A stretch of DNA of 64,000 nt, taken from assembly GCF_000143415.4 (NCBI RefSeq), contig NW_003314338.1:546121-610120 (forward strand), written 5' to 3'. Each line of letters opens with the position of its first letter. Within the stretch, counting starts at the first letter, position 1. The position numbers and the translations under genes were made by a program. Shown piece by piece: positions 1 to 13,300 of the stretch. The DNA comes from Selaginella moellendorffii (lineage: Eukaryota > Streptophyta > Lycopodiopsida > Selaginellales > Selaginellaceae). The notes under the pieces are model-generated. The model was not told where the DNA came from and searched no databases. It saw only the letters and a list, made by a program, of their open reading frames with translations.

Positions 1-3000
1 ATCATCGACTGGCAAGCAAAATGCTCATGAATGTATTAACCGAAGGAAATAACATCCCAAATCTATCAGAACTAACTTGAACAATAATCAATAGAACAAA
101 ATGAATGTGGCAAGACCAACAAAAGCCCAGTCATACCAACTATCACAAAAGCCAATTTGAATAGATCCCAGTCAATAATACAAAGGAACTCAAGTTGCTC
201 AAACAAACATTAGCGACATCTTATCGATATCTTAAACCCAAGAGACCAATCTAAAGAAAACCATAAGGAACATATGGTAATGCAAAAAGCCATAAGCCAT
301 TAAAGAGAACAACTAACCATCATAAAAGATCATTAATCCTCCCATCAAATAAGAGATGCATAATCATCATTGAAGAAAAAATCTACCATCCCGAAGAATG
401 GCATATCATTCTACATTAATGACAACCAAGCAAATATTTTAATAAGAACAATCAATTATCCCAAGATGATAGTCAATTAGCACTAATGATTGCTAAATGC
501 AAATACTAACTTTAATATTGAAGCTAATAAGCCAAAATGCCTTTTCCAACAACTTCAAACAAATGAACTACAAGCATGAAAACTTAAAGAACCAAAAGCT
601 CAAAGAAGTTTATAATTAAGTTTTGCTTAGTAATGATCGTGAGTCTTGCATGAATTAACTTCAATGCTAAAGAAGAAATCATGGTACAACCCACAATATC
701 TCTCTCAACACATCAATAAGTTAAACTTCATAATGCTAAAGCTAATGAAGAGCATTTCTGCATCAATCCAAAAGCTAATCATAACAAAGTAATGTTCAAC
801 AAATGATCATCTAATTGATCCTCCATGAATCCATTTATAGCAAGACGTAACTCACTTTATAATAAATATAAGAAAAATCATTAATGATCGATATAAAGGA
901 TTCAACATTTTCAATATTGATCACTAACTCTTCCTCTCGTAAAGTTAGTATAGTCCACGATTAAATCACATTTTAACGAAAATTTAAAGCTCAACCCCTA
1001 CTAAACAATCTTGTCTAGAACACAACTAACTCAACTTGTTACTCAATTCATTTGAACGTCAACACAATTGCTAACTAGCAAATGCACGAATGCTAACAAC
1101 ATAAAGCTACAATTAAATCATCAACACTATCTTTATCGAGACTAATGAAACACAATATTAATCTTACGGAAAAACATCTCATCCCACTTGAATCTCAATA
1201 ATAATAATATCAATGACAAGCATCACTTCATTGTCATTAACACTAGAACAAAGCTAGAAGAAAGTGAGAGTGAATCACCACTCAAAGCTATTTAGCAACC
1301 AAGCCAAAGTCAAAGATACTTTAGTCAGTATTTGAGACCAATCCTTTAACAATACTTAGGTTCAAATAACACATCACCAAAGAGTGATTCACCACATCCA
1401 AGACTTAATGAAAGCCAACACCATGGGCTAAACATAACCAAATGACATTGTGAAAAGTAGAATTTATATGCCAATATGGAAAAACCATATAAGTCTAATG
1501 ACATAATTCTCTGCAACACCATTTGGTAAAACAAACCCTTTACTGTTAAATCATCATCAAGTGAAGCAAATGTTATAGTCTTCGATAAAGTTTACAAGTA
1601 ATCATTAGTTGCAAAGCAATTAACAATCACTCTTCAACTTGCCTTCATAAGACTCAAACACTAACTGTTGTTATCAAATCATATATATGTCCAAAATGAA
1701 TGTAATACCCCATATATGAAATATTGGCTCATAGACAAGCACAAACTAAATAACTATTTGAATCCAACTCAACCGCAATAAGCTCACTAATGCATTTAGC
1801 TAATAGCTTTGAGCATGCCTTGAAAAAGCTAACTATGTATAATCAACACTTAGTCAAAACTAAAGTGAAAACCCCAAAATGGACTCATATTGGTACACAA
1901 CCTCCTTATAGACAAAGTTATCATATAGATATTAACATTTCAACCTCTAAACAACTAAGTTGGACATTACCATCCTCAACCAAGGCATAGGGCCACTAAG
2001 ACCAAATCAAAATTAGTGAGAGCTCATTACTCTTATAAAGTTTAACAAAATGCAAAGTGCAACCTGCCACCAAGCACAAGGTTACAAAAGAAAGGCACAA
2101 GGGTCAGCTTTCTAGAAAAGTGCAATAACCACTTTTCTACACCAACTCCAGACTTTATCCAACTCAATTGCCTTAGCCTCAAAAGTCAGCATCCCTTTCG
2201 GGTTGCATTATATAAACTACCTACTAAAGTTTAAGCTAACTGATGTCAACTTCAACCCCTTCATTAGCTTGTATTGACTTAAGAAAATGAAATGGTTTTC
2301 AAGCAAAGTGATTAACGAATTAGCCATCGGAAAAGCCTAATAAAATTTGTGGAAATTTTCCCATTCTAAAGAAAGAATGACTCTCAGTCTAGAAATGCAA
2401 ATTTTCAAGACTCAACCAACTTCTTCCCACTAACAACTTCACATAAATTCACCTCAACACAAATTTTTATAACCCATAGTATGTTTAAACTTTGAACATC
2501 ATACCCATGTTTTTGATATCCAACATCGAGATCTACAAAATGCAAAATGAACATCTAAGGCTTGATCACAAAAACCATACCTTTAGATTTCTACATTGCA
2601 CTAACACTTTTCTTCAATCACCTTTAAGATCCAACATGAAGCCAAAACACTAATAAGGAAATGGCATAGAAATCAAAGTCTAAGGAAAATTCCTCATCAT
2701 TTGAAATACAATGCCACTTTCACTAACATAAGTGCTAGCAATGTCAATACCTCAACTATACATCTTTTCCATCTAACAATCTACTCCAAGTGGTAATAGA
2801 TCAATTGACAAACCATAATAAATGAATGTTATAATTATTTTCTAACACTTTATGGGCAAACTTAAGGAAACAACATACTAACTCAAGCTTAGCATAATGG
2901 ATCACCATTGAGAACTTAGTCAAAGCTACTTTAATGCTATTGCTTGCAAATAGACTAGCTTCTCCATTAACCACTTTGGGGTTGATTCATCATTTAATCA

Positions 3001-3480
3001 AGTAACTTTATAAACACATTGCTTATGACTACATGGATATGATATAAGGATCACAATGACTTGATCATCAATTGAGTAACACCACAAGTAGTGCCCATAT
3101 CACTACTACTAAGTTTACATAAGTATCAAATGCCAACTCAATTCGATAAAATGCAACAGAAATGCCATACCCCACTGATAGAAATTTGCAACACCTAACA
3201 CCATTAACTTTTGTTCATAATACAGACAAACTCATACCACTCTCTTTCCGACCAAACTCAAAACTAATCCAACACCAAGCTACTCAATAAACAATAGCAA
3301 AGTTCCCTAAACAGAATTGAGCATTGTAACCCAAATTTTCCAATAGCAAGCCTAGACAAAATGGTATAATGCTTCACTGCTATTTATCCCATGACTCACC
3401 ACTTGTAGACCATCATTTCCAACATGCATCAACATAAGGACTCTTTTTTGTATGACATGAGTATGAGCAATAAGTTAACA
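1..3480. repeat. AT-rich decayed retroelement DNA, no genes
   Basis: No open frame here has codon structure or recognisable protein similarity. The first about 130 bases match 6,975-7,105 at a glance (same order of short words around 'ggcaa', 'ataacat', 'gtaagacca'/'gcaagacca'), so this stretch belongs to the repeat family that recurs about 7 kb further on. The sequence is depleted of CpG and rich in TG/CA, as expected of old methylated retroelements. I see no LTR ends, RNA gene or domain in it. Confidence 0.55.
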
Positions 3481-3589
3481 CCTCGTTGCAATCATCTCTC
3501 CAAAAAGAAAAAATGATTTACATGTTTGATCCTTCGTCCTTGACAACTCTTTTTTTGGTTTCATCTTTGACTAAACCTCAAGTTTGCTT

Positions 3590-5233
3590 TTGTACTGCCT
3601 TCAGTTTAATCCAAGAAAATTTTATGAGAGAGCACGGCAATAATTACTTGAACCAATGGACTAATCCTTACAATTCTGATTGATCCACTTATAATCATGC
3701 CTAGGAAAGATCCACTAGTGCCGTGCTAAACAGCTATAGACCAGTTTATTTGCCACTTATAGCAAACCCAAGGGAGGTTTACTTTCACCCATGGTACAAG
3801 GAATAACTTATGGAACCACCGATAGGCTAACATTAATCCTGCCAATGCAAAGTGTAACCTTGAGTTGCTAATGTGCCTCACTCACGAGCCCAACTGTAAA
3901 CTCGTGTTAATGTGCCTCACTCATGAGCCCTAGCACAAACTCGTGCAAACAGAATATCTCACATCCATTTTATAAGCTCAAGAGCAAGCTCATATAATAT
4001 AGTACAAAAAGTAACCAAAATCCATACCCAAGGAATGAATATAAAGCCTTTACACCTAAACGTGTACCCACTCGAATCATTATTTTCATCTCTATGTATG
4101 CAATGAGACTGGTTGCCCAATCTCATTGGATAGTACTCGCCGAGACTCATCCTTTGATACCAAATGTAACACACATGCTTTTTACCCTTTATCCTATGAT
4201 GATTTACCATAGGTTAACCATGAAGCGGAACCTAAACTCTTTATATGCCATGTGTCATATGCCACATGTCACATGCCATGTGTCCAAAGGACAATGGTAT
4301 GAAACCCGAGTTCAGGGCCTTAGGCCACTGAATGAAGGAACAGTGCCAGCATGGAGCCAAGGAATGATAGAATCGGACCACAAAGCAACTCTTGAGCATA
4401 CAGCCTAAGAAGTAAAAAGATAGGAGCATGGAGCAACTTGAAATAGTTCTAGAGCATCTAGCATCCCAATACCAAGATCAATACGCAAAACAGAGCTAAA
4501 TAGAGTTTGGTGCTATTTCGGCATACCGATGGTATAACACGAGGATATGAGTACTTTACCAACTAGTATGGTGTGGAACTTGGGCTTAGACCCAAGCTGG
4601 ATGCAAAACAAGGATAAGCATGCAAGCAAAAGCTAAATTATATCTCAAGTTGGTCAACCATGCCCAATTTACCACTATCCCTACCAAACATTTGCCCACA
4701 ACCCCCCCTCCCCCACCCCCTTTGAGGAACACACACTTTGGGCTTTCACCCCAAGCCTCCCTTAGTACCAAAAGTTAGTCTCTAGGATAAGCTTGAAATT
4801 TACTAAATATAGAATGTTTTTAGATTGTAAATTTAAACATGGGATGAACACCATTGTGTTCAAGACAATCTCTACGTTCCATAAATATGCCAAATGAGAA
4901 AATCTAAACACTTTCTATAAATAACATTTGGGACCGAAATGAGACTAACACAAAAGGCATAATAGTGAGGGTGTTTAGCAGACACAGAAAGCTATCATTC
5001 AGACTAAGTATGCTTAGCTAATAGCACATAGGGATTATATCTTTATGCTCATCTAAATCTAAGTACACTCAAAATGCCCAATTAACTCCACTAGCACAAG
5101 AGGGACTGGTAAAAGGTCTAGCAATACTGATCTCCCGCCATCATGGCAATAAGGAAAGAGTGTCTGTAAGGTCCATAAAGTAACTTTCGACACTTGAAGT
5201 CACATTTGCAACACTGGAACTTAGGGGGATAAA
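3590..5233. repeat. Dispersed retroelement-family fragment, copy A
   Basis: The block from about 3,698 (beginning 'atgcctaggaa') through the 'ttgagttgctaatgtgcctcactca' segment at about 3,860 reappears at about 6,041-6,240, and more diverged at 8,400-8,590. The block at 4,500-5,230 (a C-rich run, then 'ccattgtgtt', then 'agggtgtttagcagacac') reappears at 7,560-8,200, 8,940-9,470 and 62,990-63,575. No coding potential is left. Probable LTR or internal non-coding parts of a gypsy-type family; the assignment is by repetition only. Confidence 0.6.
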
Positions 5234-5515
5234 NNNNNNNNNNNNNNNNNNNNNNNNNNNNNNNNNNNNNNNNNNNNNNNNNNNNNNNNNNNNNNNNNNN
5301 NNNNNNNNNNNNNNNNNNNNNNNNNNNNNNNNNNNNNNNNNNNNNNNNNNNNNNNNNNNNNNNNNNNNNNNNNNNNNNNNNNNNNNNNNNNNNNNNNNNN
5401 NNNNNNNNNNNNNNNNNNNNNNNNNNNNNNNNNNNNNNNNNNNNNNNNNNNNNNNNNNNNNNNNNNNNNNNNNNNNNNNNNNNNNNNNNNNNNNNNNNNN
5501 NNNNNNNNNNNNNNN
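5234..5515. other. Assembly gap (run of N, 282 bases)
   Basis: Unresolved bases. The gap sits between two copies of the same repeat family, which is probably why assembly failed. Confidence 0.99.
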
Positions 5516-5559
5516 ACTTGACCTAGTCGTCCCGCAGCGAGGAATGCTACTACAATGCT

Positions 5560-8500
5560 ATTACAATGCCACTACATGCAAGTAGACTAACTTTACTATC
5601 GACCAATTTAGGGTTAATCATCATTTAACCAAGCAACTTCGTAAACACCCCAAAAAAAATTAAGCATTATAACCCAAGCCTTCTAATAACAAGCCTAGAC
5701 AAAATGGTTTAGTGCTTCACCACTATCCATCCCATGACTCACCATTTGTAAAACCATCATTCTCAACATGCATTAAGGGAAGGACTCTTAATTGCATGAC
5801 GTGAACATAAGCAATGAGTCACACCTTGTTGCAAATCATCTCTCCAAAAAGAGAAAATGATTTATGTGTTTGATCTTTCGTCCTTAGTGATTCTCTTTTC
5901 AATCTCAACTTGATTAAACCTTAAACTTGCATTTGTATTGCCTTCAGTCTAATCTAAGAAAAGTTTATGAGAGAGCACAACAATGACTACTTGAACCAAT
6001 AAACTATTCCCTACAGTCTTGATTGACCTACTTGTAATCATGCCTAGGAAGGATTCATTAGTGCTATGCTAAATAACTACAGACTACCCTATTTGCCACT
6101 CATAATAAACCCATGGAGGTTTATTTTTACCCACGGTATATAGAACAACTCATAGAACCACCGATAGACTAACATTAATCCTACCAACTCAAAGTCTAAC
6201 CTTGAGTTGCTAATATACTTCACTCACGAGCGTAAGCGCAAAATCATGTAAATGGAACATCTCAAATCCATCCTATGAGCCTAAGAGCAAGTTCATAATA
6301 TGGTATAAAACGGTAATCAAAATCCATACCCAAGGAACAATTGCAAAGCCTTTGCGTCTAAATGTATACCCACTCAAATCATCATTTTCATTTTTGGCAA
6401 CGAGACTAGTTGCCCAATCTCATTGGATAGTACTCACTGAAATGTATCCTCTAAGAAAAGCCCAAACCCTTCCAAGTAAAGAAACCAAATCTATCAGTAA
6501 GGTTTAGATAAACTATTGTAAATAAGCAGTTAAAGTTGTTTACACGGTCACGCCCTTTTATAGAATAAAGAACATTGACAAAGAGGTAGGTGATGTGACT
6601 AGTTAACTACTCTATGACTAAAGATTTCACCATACACATGAAGTGCCGAAGTTAATCTACCTATACTGGCCCAAAGTTAAAGACCAATAGATTGACAATA
6701 TCAAAGTTAAAGACAATGGTATCTTAGAAACTTAATTATCAATGAATAAATCTTAGATTAAAACACAAAAGTATTCTAAGTAAGTATCATCCGATAAACC
6801 AGTATTATAGTATAAAATCCACCAAAATCACTATTGTTGGAAAACATAGGATTCATCATCTAACAAAATTCAATAGTAAGTGTATTATTAATAAAACTCA
6901 ATGATAAAACTTAACTATCAAAGATTTTAGATAGCATGCTAAACAACTTATAAAAGACAATTAAAAGAACACAAAGTATCATTGATTGGCAAACACAATG
7001 CTTGCAAATGTATCACTTAAAGAAAATAACATTCTAATTTATTAAAACTAACTCAAGCAACAATCAACAAAACATAATGAATATGGTAAGACCAATAAAC
7101 ACTCATTCATGCTAACTATCATACTAGCTAATTTGAATAGATCCCAGTTAACAATACCAAGGAACTAGAGTTGCTCAAACAAGAATCAACAACATCCTAC
7201 TGATATTTCAAACTCAAGAGACTAATTTAAGGCAAACCACAAAAATATATGGTAATGCGAAAAGCCAAAATATTTTACTTTATGGTTTTTACCCTTTATC
7301 CTATGGTGATTTACTTGAAGTAGAACCTAAATCCTCCATATACCACATGTCACATGCCATGTGTCCCAGAGATAAAACCCAAGCTTTAGGGCCTTGGTCC
7401 ACTGAATGAAGGAATGGAGCCAACTCCTAAGCATGAAGCCAATGAGCAAAAGAACTGGAGTATGGAGTGACTTCCAACTGTTCAGCCCAAGGAGTGAAAG
7501 GACAAGAACGTAGAGCAACTTGGAATAGTCCTAGAGTATCTAGCATCCTAATGCCAAAACCAACATGCAAAACAAAGTTAAATGGAGTTTGGCACTATTT
7601 CAGCATACTGGTGGTCTAATACGAGGATATAAGTACTCCACCAACTAACATGGTATAGAACTTGGGTTTAGACTCAAGCCGGACATTAAACAAAGATAGG
7701 CATGCAAGTAGAAACTAAGCTATTCCTCAGGTTAGTCAGCCATGCCCATCCTTACTATACATTTGTGTTTAGTATAGTAAACACTATACTAAACTGTTTT
7801 TAGTATAGTTTAGTAAAAACTATACTATACTATACTATACTATATAGTAAAAACTATATAGGGGGGTTATAGGGGTAACCTATAACCCCCCTCCCCCTCT
7901 TGAGGAATGCATGTTTTGGACTTTCACCCTTTAGCCATCTTTAGTACTAGGAAGTCTTTGGGACTAACTCAAAATTTACTAAATATGGAATATCTCTAGA
8001 TTGCGAATTTGGACACGAGATTAGCACCATTGTGTTTAGGACAATCTCTATATTCCATAGATATGCCAAATGAGAAAATCTAGACACTTTCCATAAATAA
8101 CAATTAGGACCAAATGGTATTATATAAGGTGCATGATAATAAAGGTGTTTGGCAGACACAGTAATCTACTATCTGGCAAATATTGAGGGACTAAATTCAA
8201 TATTGTGGGGGTTCCCAACACTAGTAAATGCAAATCCAACTTCATGAATTTCTCATCACTGTGTCAAGTATGCTTGACTTAATAACAACATAGGATTTCC
8301 TTCCTTAGTGCCTTTCCAGTCTAAGTGCATATATGATAACTAGTTTCTCAAATAGCTTAGGTGGAAACTAATAAAGGATCTAGCAATACTGACATTTTAC
8401 CGCCGTGGCAAAATAGTTACAGATCAGTCTATTCACCACTTTTTACAAACTTAGGGGAGGTTTACTTTTATTTACGGTAACATGGAATAACTCATGGTAA

Positions 8501-9480
8501 CCACCAATATACCAATATTAATTCTGCCAACTTATAATGTAACCTTAAGTTGTTAATGTGCCTTATCCATGAGCCTTAGCACAAACTCGTATAAATGGAA
8601 CATATTACATCCATCCTATGAGCCCAAGCGAAAGCTCATATAATATAACCAAAATCCATACCTAAAAGACACATCCGAAGCTATAACAATCAAATATGTA
8701 TCCATTTAAATCATTGTTTTCATCTATGTGTATGCAGTGAAATTAATTGCCCAATCTCATTAGATAACACTCACTGAAATATATTCTCTAATGCCAAATG
8801 TAGCATATGTGGTTTTCACATTTTATCCTTTAGTGATTTACCATAGGATAACCATGGAATAGAATTTAAACCCTTGGATACGTGGCCAAAAGCAACAAAG
8901 TGAAACCTAAGTTTCAGGGACTTGGGCCTCTAAATAAAGGTACAAAGTCAAACTCCTAAGCAAAGTTAGTCTTTGGGACAATCACAAAAATTTATTAAAT
9001 ATAGAATAGTGTTAAATTGCAAATCTAGATATAAGAACAACACCATTGTGTTTAGGATAATTTCTACATTTCATAAATATGCCTCACTAGTAGATGCAAC
9101 CACTTTCCATAAATAGCCAATAAAACCGTGAGATTGTTATGATAAGTTATTATCTAACGAATATTTAAGGACTAAGCTCAATATTGTGGGGTTCTTGTTA
9201 ACACAATGCAAAACAAAGTAAAAGAGAACTAACAAACTAGGCCAAATATACTTTGTTAAATAGACATTTGGAAATTCCTTCCTTATGCTCGTCTGGCTAA
9301 GTATAAATGCTAAATTGAATTTACTAACACTTCAACAAAAGGGACTGATAAAGGGTCTAGCAATGCCGATTTCCTACTATTGTGGTAGTAAGGAATAAAT
9401 ATCTGAAAGGACTTGCTGATAGATAACTTTCCATACCCACAATCATATTTGCAACAAAGCATCATCATAATCATTAGCAT
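5560..9480. repeat. Dispersed retroelement-family fragments, copies B and C
   Basis: Contains a second (5,560-8,390) and a third, more diverged (8,400-9,480) copy of the blocks seen at 3,590-5,233. Shared landmarks are the 'aaccttgagttgcta' word (6,195; mutated at 8,535), the 'caatattgtgggg' word (8,195; 9,180) and the final block that also occurs at 63,290-63,570. Differences between copies are mostly C/T and G/A, consistent with deamination of methylated cytosines. No coding potential. Confidence 0.6.
7766..7891. repeat. TATAC/TAGTA tandem tract ending in a perfect 13-bp hairpin
   Basis: An irregular array of 'tatac', 'tagta' and 'aaact' units is followed by a hairpin. The arm 7,861-7,873 (GGGGGGTTATAGG) pairs perfectly with 7,879-7,891 across a 5-nt loop. 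The corresponding place in copy A (about 4,690) has only the C-rich run, so this tract is an insertion or expansion specific to this copy. Confidence 0.75.
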
Positions 9481-10359
9481 GTCCAAATGCACTTTTGAAG
9501 ATGTCTAGAAGAAGACTCTAATTCATATGAGTAACTACACTTAAATGATTGTACCACTGCAATATTGTCCCTTAGAGACATATAAGAAACTCATGCAAAT
9601 GCCAGGCATTATCTTAAGAATGATAGGTAGCTGTCACTGTAAAGTAGTCAAATCAATAATATATTTCATCTCAAGACTCCTATAGAAGAACTTTAGTTAA
9701 TCACGAGGATTTATATTGTGAATATTGCTATCAACTCAGTCTTACAACTGTATGGTATTGAGTAATTGCACCAATTATTACTCCAAAGTCAAAGGAGGAA
9801 GAGGTTACTACTTTGCCATGGAGATGAGAAAAACAAAAGAGAAGAAATAGAAAAATAATAAAAGAGATCTAAATAATGTAAAAGTTAAATTTAAACTAAA
9901 ATCATAAATTTAAGCACTCTTTAAAGACAATTAAAACTACCTCTCAACTCTACTAATTTGAGTGTATGGAATACAGAAATATGTATACATAATTAGTCTA
10001 AAATCATAATTTCTATATAGGAGTGACTAGTTTGGATTGAAACCAATTTGATGGATATCAAAATCCCACTTTGTTAAAATAAATATATGGCATTGTAATT
10101 ATATATTTAAGTCTCACACTTTTAATTAAATTACTATAGTTTTTAATACATTTATAACTTAAATTATTAATTTATTAATATTATTAATAATATTATATTT
10201 AAGAAAATTTACTTTTACTCAAACAACCAAAACTTCTCCTCAATATACAAAAGAATTTATAGAAGCCGACAGCTTGAGAAATCACAAGCACCCTCCCCCA
10301 AAAAAAGGCCTTATTGTAGCTCTCTTTTTTCCTCTTCCCCTCTTCGAAGTATATGGAAT
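9481..10359. other. AT-rich intergenic, 3' flank of the importin gene
   Basis: No open frame, RNA gene or domain is visible. It holds the 3' flank of the minus-strand importin gene; no clear terminator can be named. Confidence 0.5.
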
Positions 10360-13300
10360 TTACTTCCACTCACCAACAACCTTCAAGGAGGAGTTTTGAG
10401 CCATCTCCTTCTCGATCTCTTTCCTCCGAACCTCTGCATATTGCTCCACGCCGTGAGCCATGGCCTGGTGCTGGAAGTCGAGCGATCTCGACAGCGCTTG
10501 GAACCGGGCGGGATCACAAGCCGATATAGCTGGAAAACATAGAGCAAAACATTTCTACATGAGCGCTCGAAAGCGAAAAAGCTAGCATACCTTTTATGAT
10601 GTCTGCGAAGAATATGAACGGGTCTACGTTATCAATGGCCGCTTGAAACTCTTCGTCGTCGATAAAGTCATCGTCGCTGTCGTCATCGTCGTCTCTAGGC
10701 TGGAAAGATTTTGCCTGGCGAGAAAGAAAAAATAAAAGCACTTAGATCTATCTAAACAGGTAAAAGAAAATCTATACGACCTGCGATGCTAGCTGTTGTA
10801 GCTTCTCGTTGTTCACTTCATCAGGGTCATCGTCGTCCCCGAGCTCTTTGTCCCAGTCCTCTTCGCCCGACTCCCAGCCATCCATGTCGCCGTTCTCCGT
10901 CTCTTTCGCGTTTTCTAGATCACGGGAGTTTTGTTGATAAAAATGATCAAACAAATTGAAAGCTTTCTAGTTACCTGCAACCTGGTCCTTGTATGCAATG
11001 AGCAGTCTGAGAACAGCTCTGAAAATTTGATCTAGCCCCGATTGAAGTTCTGCTGGCAATGCTGAACCGGGCAAACTAAGTACCGATGCCAATCCCAAGA
11101 CGCAGACTTTCTTGTCATGTTCCCTGTAAGCTTCCGACAATTAGTTTCAATACCCAATCGCGTAAGGAAAAGAATACCGTCTGAAATGAGCCGGTAGCCC
11201 GCTCCTCTTGACAGCATAGAGCATTTGGAACCAAGACTGGAAAACACTGGTGGTTAACCTTAACTTCTGGAGGACGTTGAGGCATAATGCTGGATTGTAA
11301 TAGAGAGCATTTGCAACCTGCACAAGTGAATACGATAAGTCTGTTATCTGGAAAGAGTGCGCAAGTTACCACTTCTATAAGTAGATCTTTAAGACCGTTT
11401 TTTGTAGTCGTACCATATCTATCGAGGCTTATTTTAAGGTAAGGCTCAACCCACTCATCAACCCGACCTTTGCAATTTTGAAGAACGGATTCAATAAGTT
11501 TTGGTGCGGCTATAATGTCGGAATCATCCAGCTTCTCGTCAGACATTACCTATAAGAATGGACAAAGAAAATGAGTAAGCGGCAGTTGAGTTATGCATAC
11601 CATCGATAAGGCCTTGAACAAGCTTTGTTGATAATCAGGAGACTTGCATGTCAAAAAGTGCTCCGTGCTTCTTGATATGTAATTGTCGAGTGGGACGAGT
11701 ATGTCTACAAGAAAGAATCGGAGTACAGGAGAAAAAAAAGATTAATAATGGATAAAAAAAACATAATCAAACTTACTCTCGAAGTAGTCTACTGCCCACT
11801 CATTCAATGCCTCCATGATAAGAGGCCAGAGAGTCCACATTTCCAAGGATATTGAAGGCGAATAATACGTCATGTACGACACAATCTCCAGTACTTCCTC
11901 AAAAACATCTGGAGCATATTGCGTTAAAAACAGACATAGAGTGCCTTCAGAACTTCACCTTGTCCATCAGTAGTTAACATCTTCCGCATGATAGGAAGTA
12001 AGGTTGGTTCCATCTGCGGGAAAAGGTGTGGCAGAGCACTAACCGATTCGAGAATTGTCCCAATGGCTCTTAAACAGCCCATGGCAGCGAGTGCTCCCGA
12101 GTCATCGTCATCCTCATCGGTCTCTGAGGACTGCAAGCACTTCCAAAAGGCGGCCGCCTGTCATGGAAAAACGGAAACGATGAGAAAATCCGCTGCTAGA
12201 GTTTAGACAGTACCAGATTCTGGCATAAACCAAGAGCGTAAGGTGCCATCTCTTCGCCAAACTTGTTCACGATGGTCTCCAGAGTGAACACAAGATCCTC
12301 GTTCTCAACCTCGTTCATCAACTTAAAGAACTCTGGAAAGAAGAACTGAAGTTAGAAAGAATTTCAAGAGTGTACATGCACTTGCCATCCAAAAGTTGAG
12401 GTAAGATTGCCCGAATCTCCCCAAGATCTGCCAAGAAAAAAGATTCAAGAACAAGGATAACAACTCGTGATCTGGAGTTACCTTGAGATGCTTCGACAAA
12501 GGACCTGAGAGCGATCACAGAATCTACGCGCACTGGAAGGTCGGGATCTTTCAGAGCACATACAACACTTCGTAAAGCTGTCGTAAAATTTGCAGGATTA
12601 GCAAAGGTGATACGCGCATATTGTCCAGAAACCCACGCAGCCTGTAATAAATGATGAAGTTACTGACTGTCAAACAATTGAAGATGTTCCTCTACCTTGG
12701 CTCTCAAATGACCAGCGGGACTGTTAAATTCTGGGTAGACATGCTGAACGAGCATTTGCTCCAGCTGATGCTTGTAAGGAGAGATTTGCTTGAGCCGATC
12801 GCTCAAGGATCCGACAGCCAAGAGGGCGCCATCCTTTTGTCTGTATGGCTTTTGATTTGCGGGGGCGGCATCATATCTGTCCAAAATATGCATGTCAGTA
12901 CATTACATATATGAACAAATAAAGACACCTGTTAAAAACCTCTACGACAAACTGCAAAAACTTTTGTAGATGTTCTTTACGCCTTCTAAAAAGCTCCAAA
13001 ATAAAGTTTTGTGCAGCAGTTCGAGGGCTGTATAAATCTTCGATTATATCTGCGAAGTGGACAAAAAAGAAGGAAAAAAAATCAAGGAACAGAAGAAACA
13101 AGCAAAAGTAATGACGAGATGCATACCATATCCTTTTCTCACATACTCATGAGGGTCGTCTCTCCAAAGTTGCTCGTCAATCGAGTTAAAGCACATGAGA
13201 GGAAAGATAATCTCGAACAGTATTAAGTCGAGTTGAGGCTTCATCTGTTGGTATGTTTGAGGTTTGGACACGCTGTCAAACAAATAAAACGTGAGATGGC

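Noticed and set aside
4250-4290. 'atgccatgtg/cacatgccat' words that resemble the transposon palindrome
   Set aside because: They lack the central GGCC, have different spacing, and belong to the left retroelement family (also seen at about 7,340).
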